64,000 bases of DNA. Origin: Acidobacteriota bacterium. GTDB taxonomy: Bacteria; Acidobacteriota; Thermoanaerobaculia; Multivoradales; JAGPDF01. The notes under the pieces were generated by a model. The model did no database searches. It was not told where the DNA came from and worked only from the letters and a program-made list of their open reading frames with translations. The position numbers were made by a program, and so were the translations under genes. This document shows positions 27,785 through 35,706 of the stretch, one piece after another; positions within the stretch are counted from its first letter, which is position 1, and the number at the start of each line of letters is the position of its first letter. The stretch is taken from positions 41,265-105,264 of the forward strand of contig JACTMI010000032.1 of NCBI GenBank assembly GCA_014584695.1, written 5' to 3'.

Positions 27785-28506
27785 CGCCCGCCCTCCGCGG
27801 GCACGGCGGGCACCGGGCCCCCGCGCTCGACGTCGCGCGGCACCGCGATCGCCGGAGCCTGCGCCGCGCCCGGGGCCGGAGCCTGCTCCGGCGCCGGCAG
27901 ACGAGGCCGCCAGATCCGGTTGCCGGCGTTGAGGATGCGGACCACCGCCGCCGACGAGATCGTGGCGCCGGTGATGGCGTCGACCTCGTGGGGCGCCTCG
28001 CCGTGCCCCTTGACCAGCGCGATCTCCGGCTCGGTCGCGAGGTCGCGGAACTCGGCGACGAAGTCGGAGTCCTTGAAAATCTTGTCGCCCAGGCCCGGGG
28101 TCTCGCGGCTCTCGAGAATGGCCAGGCCGATCACCCGCGCGCCGGCCGGGTCGAGCCCGTAGAGCAGCTTGATGGTGTCCTGGAAGCCGGCTCCGGCGGC
28201 GGGCACGGCGTAGCCGACCAGCGCGCCGTCCGCGCCGTAGCCGGCGAAGATCGAATCGGCGCTGGCGCCGGCGGCGTCCGCCGCCGCCAGCTGGCCGTCC
28301 CGCCAGACCAGCCGCTCCATCCGCTCGCTGCCCGGCAGCACCTCGAACACCGCGCGCCGCAGCGCCTCGGCCTGGTTGGCCTGGATGCGCGGCAGGGTCA
28401 GCCGGTAGGTGCCGACGATCGCCAGGCCGGAGAGCAGGCCGGCGATGGCCAGCGTGGCCGCCAGACGCAGCGCCTCGAGGCCGGGCGAGAGCGCCCGCTC
28501 GCTCAC
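27781..28506 (-). CDS. rnfG: Rnf electron transport complex subunit G (FMN-binding)
   Basis: 241 residues with one N-terminal membrane helix (~17-35) and an extracytoplasmic FMN_bind domain. The flavinylation motif DAITGATISS places the covalent FMN on T182. TPGLGDKI is also typical. The C-terminal ~50 residues are an Ala/Pro-rich extension not needed for the fold. FMN would be attached by the ApbE encoded at the end of this operon. Confidence 0.95.
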   Translation of the reverse strand: MSERALSPGLEALRLAATLAIAGLLSGLAIVGTYRLTLPRIQANQAEALRRAVFEVLPGSERMERLVWRDGQLAAADAAGASADSIFAGYGADGALVGYAVPAAGAGFQDTIKLLYGLDPAGARVIGLAILESRETPGLGDKIFKDSDFVAEFRDLATEPEIALVKGHGEAPHEVDAITGATISSAAVVRILNAGNRIWRPRLPAPEQAPAPGAAQAPAIAVPRDVERGGPVPAVPAEGGR

Positions 28507-29522
28507 CCGCCGCCTCCGGCGGCGCGCACGCGGCCGTAGCCGAAAGCGCGCGGCTGCAGCGCGCGATCGATCAACGGCGTCGCCGCGTTCATCAGCAGGA
28601 TGGCGTACATGACCCCTTCGGGCAAGCCGCCCCAGAAGCGGATCAGCACCACCAGGACGCCGATGCCGGCGCCGAAGATCCAGGCCCCCCGCGGCGACAG
28701 CGGCGAAGTCACCGGATCGGTCGCCATGAAGACCGCGCCGAACATCAGGCCGCCCGACAGCAGGGTGAACGCCGCGCCCGGATGGCGGTCGGGAGAGAGG
28801 CGGTGGATCAGCTCGGCGAGCCCCGCGGCGGCCAGCAGCGTCGCGGCCGGGATCCGCCAGTCGCAGGCGCGCCGCAGCAGCAGCCAGGCGAGGCCGACGA
28901 GCGCGGCGAGCGCGCTGGTCTCACCGAGCGAGCCGGCGATCCCGCCGTGGAGGAGATCCCCCAGCGGCGCCGCGACGCCGGCGAACTTCATCTGGCCGAG
29001 CGGCGTCGCCGCGGTGGTGGCGTCGGCGGGGGCCGAGAGGAAGGGCCAGGCGAAGTTGCCGCGATAGAGGGCCAGCGGTCCGGCGGGGGGGACCCACGTG
29101 GTGATCGCGACCGGAAAGGCCGCCTGGAGGAAGGCGCGGCCGACCAGCGCCGGGTTGAACAGGTTGTGGCCGAGGCCGCCCCAGGCCAGCTTGCCGAGCG
29201 CGATCGCCACGAAACCGCCGAGCACCGCCATCCAGAGCGGCAGCGAGGGGGGGAGCACGAGGCCGAGCAGCACGCCGGTCAGCAGCGCGGTGCGGTCGGC
29301 CAGGCTGCGGCCGCGCGGCGGCGCCGAGAGCAGCCACTCGGTGGCCAGGCAGGCGGCGGTGGCGGTGGCGACCAGCAGCAGCGCGGACAGACCGAAGCGC
29401 CACCAGGCGACGCCGAGCGAGGGCACCAGCGCGACCAGCACGTCGGTCATGATGCCCGGCGTCGAAACCGTCGGGCGCAGGAACGGCGCCGGCTGGACCC
29501 GCAGCCGGGGCTCGGCGCTCAT
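28503..29522 (-). CDS. rnfD: Rnf electron transport complex subunit D
   Basis: 339 residues, about ten membrane helices, homologous to NqrB. It forms the ion channel partner of RnfG and carries a second covalent FMN; the expected site is in DATTAATPLGQMK. HNLFNPALVGRAFL and FMATDPVTSPLSPRG are family signatures. Start at 29522 overlaps the rnfC stop (ATGA). Confidence 0.95.
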   Translation of the reverse strand: MSAEPRLRVQPAPFLRPTVSTPGIMTDVLVALVPSLGVAWWRFGLSALLLVATATAACLATEWLLSAPPRGRSLADRTALLTGVLLGLVLPPSLPLWMAVLGGFVAIALGKLAWGGLGHNLFNPALVGRAFLQAAFPVAITTWVPPAGPLALYRGNFAWPFLSAPADATTAATPLGQMKFAGVAAPLGDLLHGGIAGSLGETSALAALVGLAWLLLRRACDWRIPAATLLAAAGLAELIHRLSPDRHPGAAFTLLSGGLMFGAVFMATDPVTSPLSPRGAWIFGAGIGVLVVLIRFWGGLPEGVMYAILLMNAATPLIDRALQPRAFGYGRVRAAGGGG

Positions 29523-30853
29523 CGCTTCGCCGCTCCGGCGGCCGCCTTGCGCAGCTCGGCCTTGGCGACCCGGATCAGCTGGACGACCGGGATGCCGGAG
29601 GGGCAGGCGAAGCTGCACGAGCCGCACTCGACGCAGTCGAGCGCGTGGTAGCCGACCATCTCTTCGAAACGGCCGCCGCGGGCGAGCCGCGCCAGACGGG
29701 ACGGGTTGAGGAACTGCGGACAGGCCTCGACGCAGCGTCCGCACTTGATGCAGGTGTACTCGGCGGGGAGCCGGGCCTCTGCCTCGGTGAAGGCGAGCAG
29801 GCCGGAGGTCCCCTTGAGCACCGGCACGTCGAGGCTGGCGAGCGGCATGCCCATCATCGGACCGCCCATCACCACCTCGCGCGTCTCGGCGTCGAGCCCA
29901 CCGCAGTGCTCGAGCACCGCGCGCACGGGCGTGCCGACCGGCACCAGGAGGTTGGCCGGGCGGGCGACGCCGGGCCCGGCGACGGTGACGACCCGCTCGA
30001 TCAGCGGGTGCCGGCGGTCGAACCAGTCGGCGATGGCGGTCATGGTGGCGACGTTGTTGACCACGATGCCGACGTCGAGCGGCAGCCTGCCGCTCGGCAC
30101 CTCGAGGCCGTAGACGGCCTGGATCAGCATCTTCTCGGCGCCCTGAGGGTACTTCACCGCCAGCGGCACCACCCGCATCGCGGGTCGGCCGTCGACCGCG
30201 CGCTCGAGCGCCGCGATGGCGTCGGGCTTGTTCGCCTCGACGCCGAGCACGGTTTCCACGACCCCGAGCCGGGCGGCGGCGATCGTCGCGCCGCGGACCA
30301 CGTCCTCGGGCCGCTCCACCATCAGCCGGTGGTCGCTGGTCAGGAAGGGCTCGCACTCGCAGCCGTTGACCAGCAGGCGCTCGACCCGGCGGCCGGCGGG
30401 GAGCTGGTACTTGACGTGGGTGGGGAAGGCGGCGCCGCCCATGCCCACCAGCCCCGCCCGCTGGAGCTCGGCGACGAAGCGGTCGCCCTCGAGCGTCGCC
30501 GGATCGAGCGCGGGTCCCGAGGGCGGGCGCTGCGCGGAGAGCCGATCGGCCTCGATCTCGATCGCCGGCTGGAGCTTGCCGGCCGGGTGCGGGCGCGGCG
30601 CGATCGCGACCACGCGGCCGGAGACCGGCGCGTGGAGCGTGGTCGAGATGAAGCCCGCGGGCTCGGCGATCACCTGGCCGCGCTCGACCCGGTCGCCGGG
30701 CGCGACCACCGGCCGGGCCGGCGCGCCGGTGTGCTGGGAGAGCGGCAGCAGGTAGCGCTCGACGAAGGGCATCCGCTCGATCGGCAGGTGGGCGGTGGCC
30801 TCCTTGTGCTCGCGCGGGTGGATGCCGTGACGGAAGGTGGCGAGCGGGCTCAA
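29519..30853 (-). CDS. rnfC: Rnf electron transport complex subunit C
   Basis: 444 residues, the NADH-side peripheral subunit. Features in order: N-terminal RnfC barrel-sandwich domain (HGIHPREHKEAT), FMN/NADH domain related to NuoF (LVGMGGAAFPTHVK, LLVNGCECEPFLT), SLBB region, then two [4Fe-4S] motifs (CIKCGRCVEACP and CVECGSCSFACP). Translation appears to start at a TTG (30853) that overlaps the stop of the Y gene (TTGA) with GGGAGG upstream; no other start keeps the conserved N-terminus. The following rnfD overlaps its stop. Confidence 0.94.
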   Translation of the reverse strand: MSPLATFRHGIHPREHKEATAHLPIERMPFVERYLLPLSQHTGAPARPVVAPGDRVERGQVIAEPAGFISTTLHAPVSGRVVAIAPRPHPAGKLQPAIEIEADRLSAQRPPSGPALDPATLEGDRFVAELQRAGLVGMGGAAFPTHVKYQLPAGRRVERLLVNGCECEPFLTSDHRLMVERPEDVVRGATIAAARLGVVETVLGVEANKPDAIAALERAVDGRPAMRVVPLAVKYPQGAEKMLIQAVYGLEVPSGRLPLDVGIVVNNVATMTAIADWFDRRHPLIERVVTVAGPGVARPANLLVPVGTPVRAVLEHCGGLDAETREVVMGGPMMGMPLASLDVPVLKGTSGLLAFTEAEARLPAEYTCIKCGRCVEACPQFLNPSRLARLARGGRFEEMVGYHALDCVECGSCSFACPSGIPVVQLIRVAKAELRKAAAGAAKR

Positions 30854-33800
30854 GAGACCTCCCGCTCGGCGCCGCCCGCGCGGCGTCGGGCGGCGAGCGC
30901 GAGCAGCCGCTGGCGGGCGGCCTCGGCGAGGCGGCGGCGCAGGTCGGCCTCGAGGCCGGCCCGGGCGTCGCGGTGGCGCGCTTCGAGGGCGGCGAGCTCC
31001 GCTTCGTGCCGCTGTTCGAGCTCGCGCAGGTCCTCCGCCACCGGCGCCGGCGGCGCGGGGGCACCGGCGTCGCGCGCGTCGAGCGGAAAGAGCCCGGCGT
31101 CGACGGCGTCGCGGGCGAGCGCCAGCGACCGCGGCTCGGCGCCGGCGCCGGCGGGCTCGGCCGGCGCCAGCAGCCGGATCAGCGCGCTGCCCGAGCCAGC
31201 CGAGCCAGCCGCGCCAGCCGAGCCAGCGGCGAACGCCGCGGCGGCCCGGTCGAGCGCGTCGCCGTGGGCGATGGAAGCGTGAGCGATCCAGCCCCCGGGC
31301 AGCGCCGAGGCGAGCCGCGACCAGGCGCTCGCGCGCTCCGCCGGGCGGGTGACGAGCGTCACCACGGCGCAGCGCAGGTCGGACGCCACCAGCGCCAGCG
31401 CGGCCTCGAGCTCGGGCGCAGTCGCCGTCTCGTCGATCAGCGCCAGAACCGGCGTCGTCAGCGCGCGCTCGACCGGATCGAGATCGCTCCAGCCGAGGCC
31501 GGCGAGCGGCTCGAAGGCGCTCGCCGCCTCGGCGGGGCGGTCGAGCTCGAGCGCGGCGCGCCGCAGCGTGCGCGCTTCGGCGAGCGCGCGATCCACCTCC
31601 GCGAGCGCCAGTCCGCGCGCGAGGTCGAGCGGCGCGGTCGGCGCGACGGTGGCGGGCACGCGGAAGGGGTTGTCGGGAAACCGCCGCGCCCAGGCGAGCG
31701 CCTCGCCGGGCCCGACCACGACGGCGAGCGGCGCGCGCGCGGCGCTGTCGCGGCCGCCGGTCAGGCGCGCGCCCAGGTCGGCCACCGCGCGGGCGGCCTC
31801 GACCAGCCGGCGCAGCCGCGGCACGTCGACCCGCTGCCCCTCCACCGCCTCGGTCAGCTGTCCCGCCACCTCGCCGAGCCGCGCGGCCGGGGTCTCCAGG
31901 GCGTCCAACCCGCGCGCGAGCGCCGCGAGATCGCGGTCGGGCAGCGCCGAGGCGAGCTCGCGGTGGATCTCGACGCGGAGCCGTTCCCCGAGCTCGGCGA
32001 CGCGGGCGGCGAGCTCGGCGCGCCGCCCGCCGAGGTGAAACGCCGCCGCCCCGAGCAGCTGGCGCAGCGCGAGGCGGCTGCCCGAGCCGGCGGGAGCGGC
32101 GTCGAAACCGGCGACCGGCGCGCCGGCCGCGGCGGCCAGCAGAGCGCCCGCGAGCGGACCACAGCGTGAGTCGTCGCGCAGGCGAGCAACGGTCGGCTCG
32201 GCGGGCGGCGGCAGCGCGGCGACGGCCAGCGCCGCCTCCCGGGCGACGGCGCGAGTCTCCGGCGTCGCCGCGGCGGCGGCGAGCGCGGCGGGCTCGCAGA
32301 CGGCGACGCAGATGCCGCAACCGGTGCAGCGGTCGGGATCGAGCGCCAGCGCGAGCAGCTCGCCGCTCCCCTTGGCGGCGCCCTCGGGCTCGCGCCAGAG
32401 CAGATCGGTGGCGGCGACCGGCAGCGGGCCGAGCGTCGCGGCGGCGCGAGCCAACGCCGCGTCGGCCTCGGCTCGCCGCTCGCCGTCGAGGCGCGCCGCG
32501 GTGAAGACGGCCTCGGCCGCCCCGGCGAGCAGCCGGGCGAAGTCGCCGCCGCCCTGCTCGGCGGCGGCGCGACCGGCGCCCGCCGCCAGCTTGCCGGCAT
32601 GCCGGCGCAGCGCCTCGGCGCCCCCGCCCGAGCGCTCGATGGCCGTTTCGACCAGCGTCGTCGGGCGGGCCGCGGTGGCGACGACGGCGCCGTGCGGACA
32701 GTGGCTCCAACAGGCGCCGCACGCGGTGCAGAGCCGCGGGTCGAGCCGCGGCAGGCTCGTGCCGCGGGCGGCCAGCGGGGAAGACCAGGGGGGATCGGCT
32801 CCGACCACCAAGTTCGGATCCGGCAGGCAGGGGCCGGCGGCGCCGTCCGCGATCGGCTGGCCGAGGTGATTCCAGAACGCGAACGAGCTCCCGAAGCTGC
32901 CCTCGGCCGCGGCGGCCTCGGCCGCCGTCGCCAGCCAGGTCGGCACTGCCGCCGGCGCGGGCGCTTCCGGGAGCGTCCGCTCGACGCGGGCGAGCCGCTC
33001 GAAGGCCGCGGTGAAAGCGGCGAGCCGGAGCTCGCGCTCCGCCGCGTCGAGCGGCGCGAGCTGCCGCTCGCGCGCGGCGCGCGCCCGGCGCGACGGCAGC
33101 TCGCGCTCGAGGCGCCGCGCCAGCAGGGCGAGCAGCGCGCCGAGCCAGCGCTCGCGCTCGAGCGCCGGCCCGGCGCCCGCCTCGCCCGGCAGCTCGAACA
33201 AATGGATCGCCCCGCCGGCCACGCGCCGTGCGAGCTCCGGCGGCAGTCGCTCGACCGGCGCCGGCACCAGCAGCGCTCCGCCCGCCGCCAGCTCCGGCAG
33301 GTGGGCGAGCGACGGGGCGAGCGCCACGGTGACATCGGGCTGCGTCGGGCCGCCGGCGAGATCGCTCGCGGCGGCGGCCCACCGCAGGTGATCGAGGACC
33401 GGCAGGCCAGCGGCCGCGGGTGCCCCGAGCCGCGATCGGAGGTGGCCATCGAAAGCCGCGAACAGGAGTCGCGCCGCTTCCGCGGCCACGCCCTCGTCGG
33501 CGACTTCACGAGCCAAGGTGATCTCGACGCGGGCGCCGCGACGGCCGCCCGCCGGGCTCGCGGCGCGCGCGCGCCACGCTTCGAGATCCGGCAGGTCCCG
33601 GCGCAGGGCATCGGCGAGCGCGCGCCGCTTGGGCAACCGGTCGTCGCCAGAGTCGACGCCGAAGCCCAGCACCAGGGCCGGGCGGAAACGCTCCAAGAGC
33701 GACCGGCACGCGGCCGCCAGATCGCCGACCTCGAGCGCCGCCGCCGGTCCGGGGAGCAGCAGGCGGGCGACCTCGGTGCGCTCCGCGATGCGCGCGAGCG

Positions 33801-34851
33801 CCGCCGCGACGGCGGCGTGCAGCGCTCCGGCTTCGCTCGGCCGCGCCAGGCGCTCGACCACGGCCAGCTTGCGACACCCCCCCGCGAGCGCCGCGAGCTC
33901 TTCGACCGGGAAGGGGTCGAGGCGGTGGACGGTGAGCGCGCCGACTTTGAGCCCCGCCGCGCGCAGGGCGTCGAGCGTGGCGGTCGCCTCGACGGCGTCC
34001 GGCCCGGCGAGGATCAGCCCGAGCTCGGCCCGCACCAGCCGCCGTCCCGAGATCGCCGGCAGCTCACGTCCGGTCGCGGCGACGAGCTCCGCCGCGAGCT
34101 GCGCGAGGTGGGGTCCACGCTCGCCGTCGAACAGCAGCTCCGCGCCGGCTGCGGCCGCGCCCGCGCCGAGCGGCCCCGGCTCGGCGCCCAGCCGCACCGG
34201 CCGGCCGCTGTCGTGCCAGCGCGGGCTGCGCCGCCGGTGGCGGCCGAACAGGCGCGGCTCGGCGGCGCCCTGGGTGTGGACGTCGTCGGCGGGGGAGCCG
34301 AGGTAGGCGGCGAGCCAGTCCGGCGCGGGGCGGTGGGCGTCTTCGACCGCGAAGGCGAGGCGGGGGCCGTCGAGAGCCAGCACCACCGGGGCGAGCGCGG
34401 ACTCGGCGAAGCGGCGGGCGAGCAGGGCGACATCGGCCGCTTCCCCGACCGTCGTCGGCACGAACAGGGTGGCGCCGCTGGCGCGCGCGGCCGCCAGATC
34501 CTCCGGGCCGGCGATGGCGACGATCACCAGCGGCACCCGGCGGGCGATCGCGTCGGCCAGCAGCGGCGCCGCCGCGGCGAGCTCGCCCGGCGCCAGGAAG
34601 AGCGTGGCGCGGACCCCGCCCAGAGCGAGCCCGAGCGCGGTCGCGAGGCCGCCGCGCTCGGCGCCGTCGAGCTCGGGCCGGCCAGCGAGCCCGGCGGCGA
34701 CCACCGCGCGCGAGCGCGCGTCGCGCTCGATCGCCGCCAGCAGCTCGAGGCCGGTCATCGCCACCGCCTCGCCCGGAGCGGAGGCCGCGCGGGCGCCGCG
34801 GCCGAAGGTCCAGCGCCGCGGCGGAGCGCCCTGCCGGTCACGCGTGGCCAT
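30850..34851 (-). CDS. PFOR-like large Fe-S protein without a TPP domain ('Y')
   Basis: 1333 residues; GGGGAGG 5 nt before ATG. The first ~560 residues follow the domain order of pyruvate:ferredoxin oxidoreductase: domain I (~32-185), domain II (~270-340, LDALRAAGLKVGALTVHRLD) and a gamma-like domain III (~440-560, GGALLVPAPVERLPPELAR). Two [4Fe-4S] motifs follow: C708/711/714/718 and C842/845/848/852. The TPP-binding domain with its CxGCG motif is not seen; instead residues ~890-1205 hold a helical part and a domain (FEPLAGLGWSDLDPVERAL) shared with the X protein, then a C-terminal coiled coil (~1270-1325). It sits between rnfB and rnfC. Likely an electron-transfer scaffold linking KorAB to Rnf; catalysis on its own is unlikely. 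Confidence 0.75.
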   Translation of the reverse strand: MATRDRQGAPPRRWTFGRGARAASAPGEAVAMTGLELLAAIERDARSRAVVAAGLAGRPELDGAERGGLATALGLALGGVRATLFLAPGELAAAAPLLADAIARRVPLVIVAIAGPEDLAAARASGATLFVPTTVGEAADVALLARRFAESALAPVVLALDGPRLAFAVEDAHRPAPDWLAAYLGSPADDVHTQGAAEPRLFGRHRRRSPRWHDSGRPVRLGAEPGPLGAGAAAAGAELLFDGERGPHLAQLAAELVAATGRELPAISGRRLVRAELGLILAGPDAVEATATLDALRAAGLKVGALTVHRLDPFPVEELAALAGGCRKLAVVERLARPSEAGALHAAVAAALARIAERTEVARLLLPGPAAALEVGDLAAACRSLLERFRPALVLGFGVDSGDDRLPKRRALADALRRDLPDLEAWRARAASPAGGRRGARVEITLAREVADEGVAAEAARLLFAAFDGHLRSRLGAPAAAGLPVLDHLRWAAAASDLAGGPTQPDVTVALAPSLAHLPELAAGGALLVPAPVERLPPELARRVAGGAIHLFELPGEAGAGPALERERWLGALLALLARRLERELPSRRARAARERQLAPLDAAERELRLAAFTAAFERLARVERTLPEAPAPAAVPTWLATAAEAAAAEGSFGSSFAFWNHLGQPIADGAAGPCLPDPNLVVGADPPWSSPLAARGTSLPRLDPRLCTACGACWSHCPHGAVVATAARPTTLVETAIERSGGGAEALRRHAGKLAAGAGRAAAEQGGGDFARLLAGAAEAVFTAARLDGERRAEADAALARAAATLGPLPVAATDLLWREPEGAAKGSGELLALALDPDRCTGCGICVAVCEPAALAAAAATPETRAVAREAALAVAALPPPAEPTVARLRDDSRCGPLAGALLAAAAGAPVAGFDAAPAGSGSRLALRQLLGAAAFHLGGRRAELAARVAELGERLRVEIHRELASALPDRDLAALARGLDALETPAARLGEVAGQLTEAVEGQRVDVPRLRRLVEAARAVADLGARLTGGRDSAARAPLAVVVGPGEALAWARRFPDNPFRVPATVAPTAPLDLARGLALAEVDRALAEARTLRRAALELDRPAEAASAFEPLAGLGWSDLDPVERALTTPVLALIDETATAPELEAALALVASDLRCAVVTLVTRPAERASAWSRLASALPGGWIAHASIAHGDALDRAAAAFAAGSAGAAGSAGSGSALIRLLAPAEPAGAGAEPRSLALARDAVDAGLFPLDARDAGAPAPPAPVAEDLRELEQRHEAELAALEARHRDARAGLEADLRRRLAEAARQRLLALAARRRAGGAEREVS

Positions 34852-35695
34852 GGAACCTCCCCGCGGCCGCCGCCGGCCGGTCTTCGGTGAATTGCTCGCC
34901 GACCACCCAGCGGATGGCGCCGGTCGGACAGCGGAACGTCGCCTCCGGCGCGGCCGGACCGCCGGCGGCGTAGTCGACCACCGGCAGATTGCCCACCATC
35001 TGGATCAGGCCCGGCGCGGCGTCGGCGGCGCAGCGGGCGCAAGCGTCACACGCGGCGCTGCAGATCCTGCGCGCCGCCTCGGCGGCGAGCGGGGCCCGGC
35101 ACTGGACGATCAGGCGGTGCGCGAGCGGCATCAGGTCGATCAGGTCGCGCGGACAGGCCTCGACGCAGTCGCCACAGGCGGTGCACTTGTCGACGTCGAC
35201 CACCGGCAGGCGCGAGGCGTTCATCCACATCGCGTCGAAGGTGCAGGCGCGCACGCAGTCGGCCAGCCCGAGGCAGCCCCACGAGCACTCGAGCCCGCCG
35301 CCACCCACCAGATGCGCGGCGCCGCAGCTCTCGAAGCCCTCGTAGCTCGCGAGCTGGCTGGCCCGCCCGAGGCCGCCGCCGCAGTGGATGCGCGCCACGC
35401 GCTTCTCGGCGGCGCCGACCGCGACGCCCAGGAAGTCGGCGATCGCCTCGAGCCCGCCGGGCGAAGAGACCGTGCAGCGGGACGGGGGCTCGGCGCCGCC
35501 GACCACCTGCTCGGCGAAGGCGCGGCACCCCGGCTGGCCGCAGGCGCCGCAGTTCGAGCCCGGCAGCAGTTTCTCGACCGCGTCGATGCGCGGATCCTCC
35601 TCGACCTTGAGGAAGCGGTTGGCGAGCGCGAGCAGGGAGCCGAAGAAGAGCCCCAGCCCGCCCATCACCCCCGCCGCCACCAGCATCGAGGACAT
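34838..35695 (-). CDS. rnfB: Rnf electron transport complex subunit B
   Basis: 285 residues: N-terminal membrane anchor (~3-27), the Fe-S domain of the RnfB family (GSNCGACGQPGCRAFAEQV), and ferredoxin-like motifs, of which CTACGDCVEACP is canonical. A second set, CSAACDACARC with a later RCPTGAIRW, has unusual spacing. RnfB takes electrons from ferredoxin. Here it lies between X and Y rather than next to rnfA or rnfC, and overlaps the Y start by 14 bp. Start at 35695 has GGGGG 7 nt upstream. Confidence 0.93.
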   Translation of the reverse strand: MSSMLVAAGVMGGLGLFFGSLLALANRFLKVEEDPRIDAVEKLLPGSNCGACGQPGCRAFAEQVVGGAEPPSRCTVSSPGGLEAIADFLGVAVGAAEKRVARIHCGGGLGRASQLASYEGFESCGAAHLVGGGGLECSWGCLGLADCVRACTFDAMWMNASRLPVVDVDKCTACGDCVEACPRDLIDLMPLAHRLIVQCRAPLAAEAARRICSAACDACARCAADAAPGLIQMVGNLPVVDYAAGGPAAPEATFRCPTGAIRWVVGEQFTEDRPAAAAGRFHGHA

Positions 35696-35706
35696 GGCGC
35701 GCCCCC

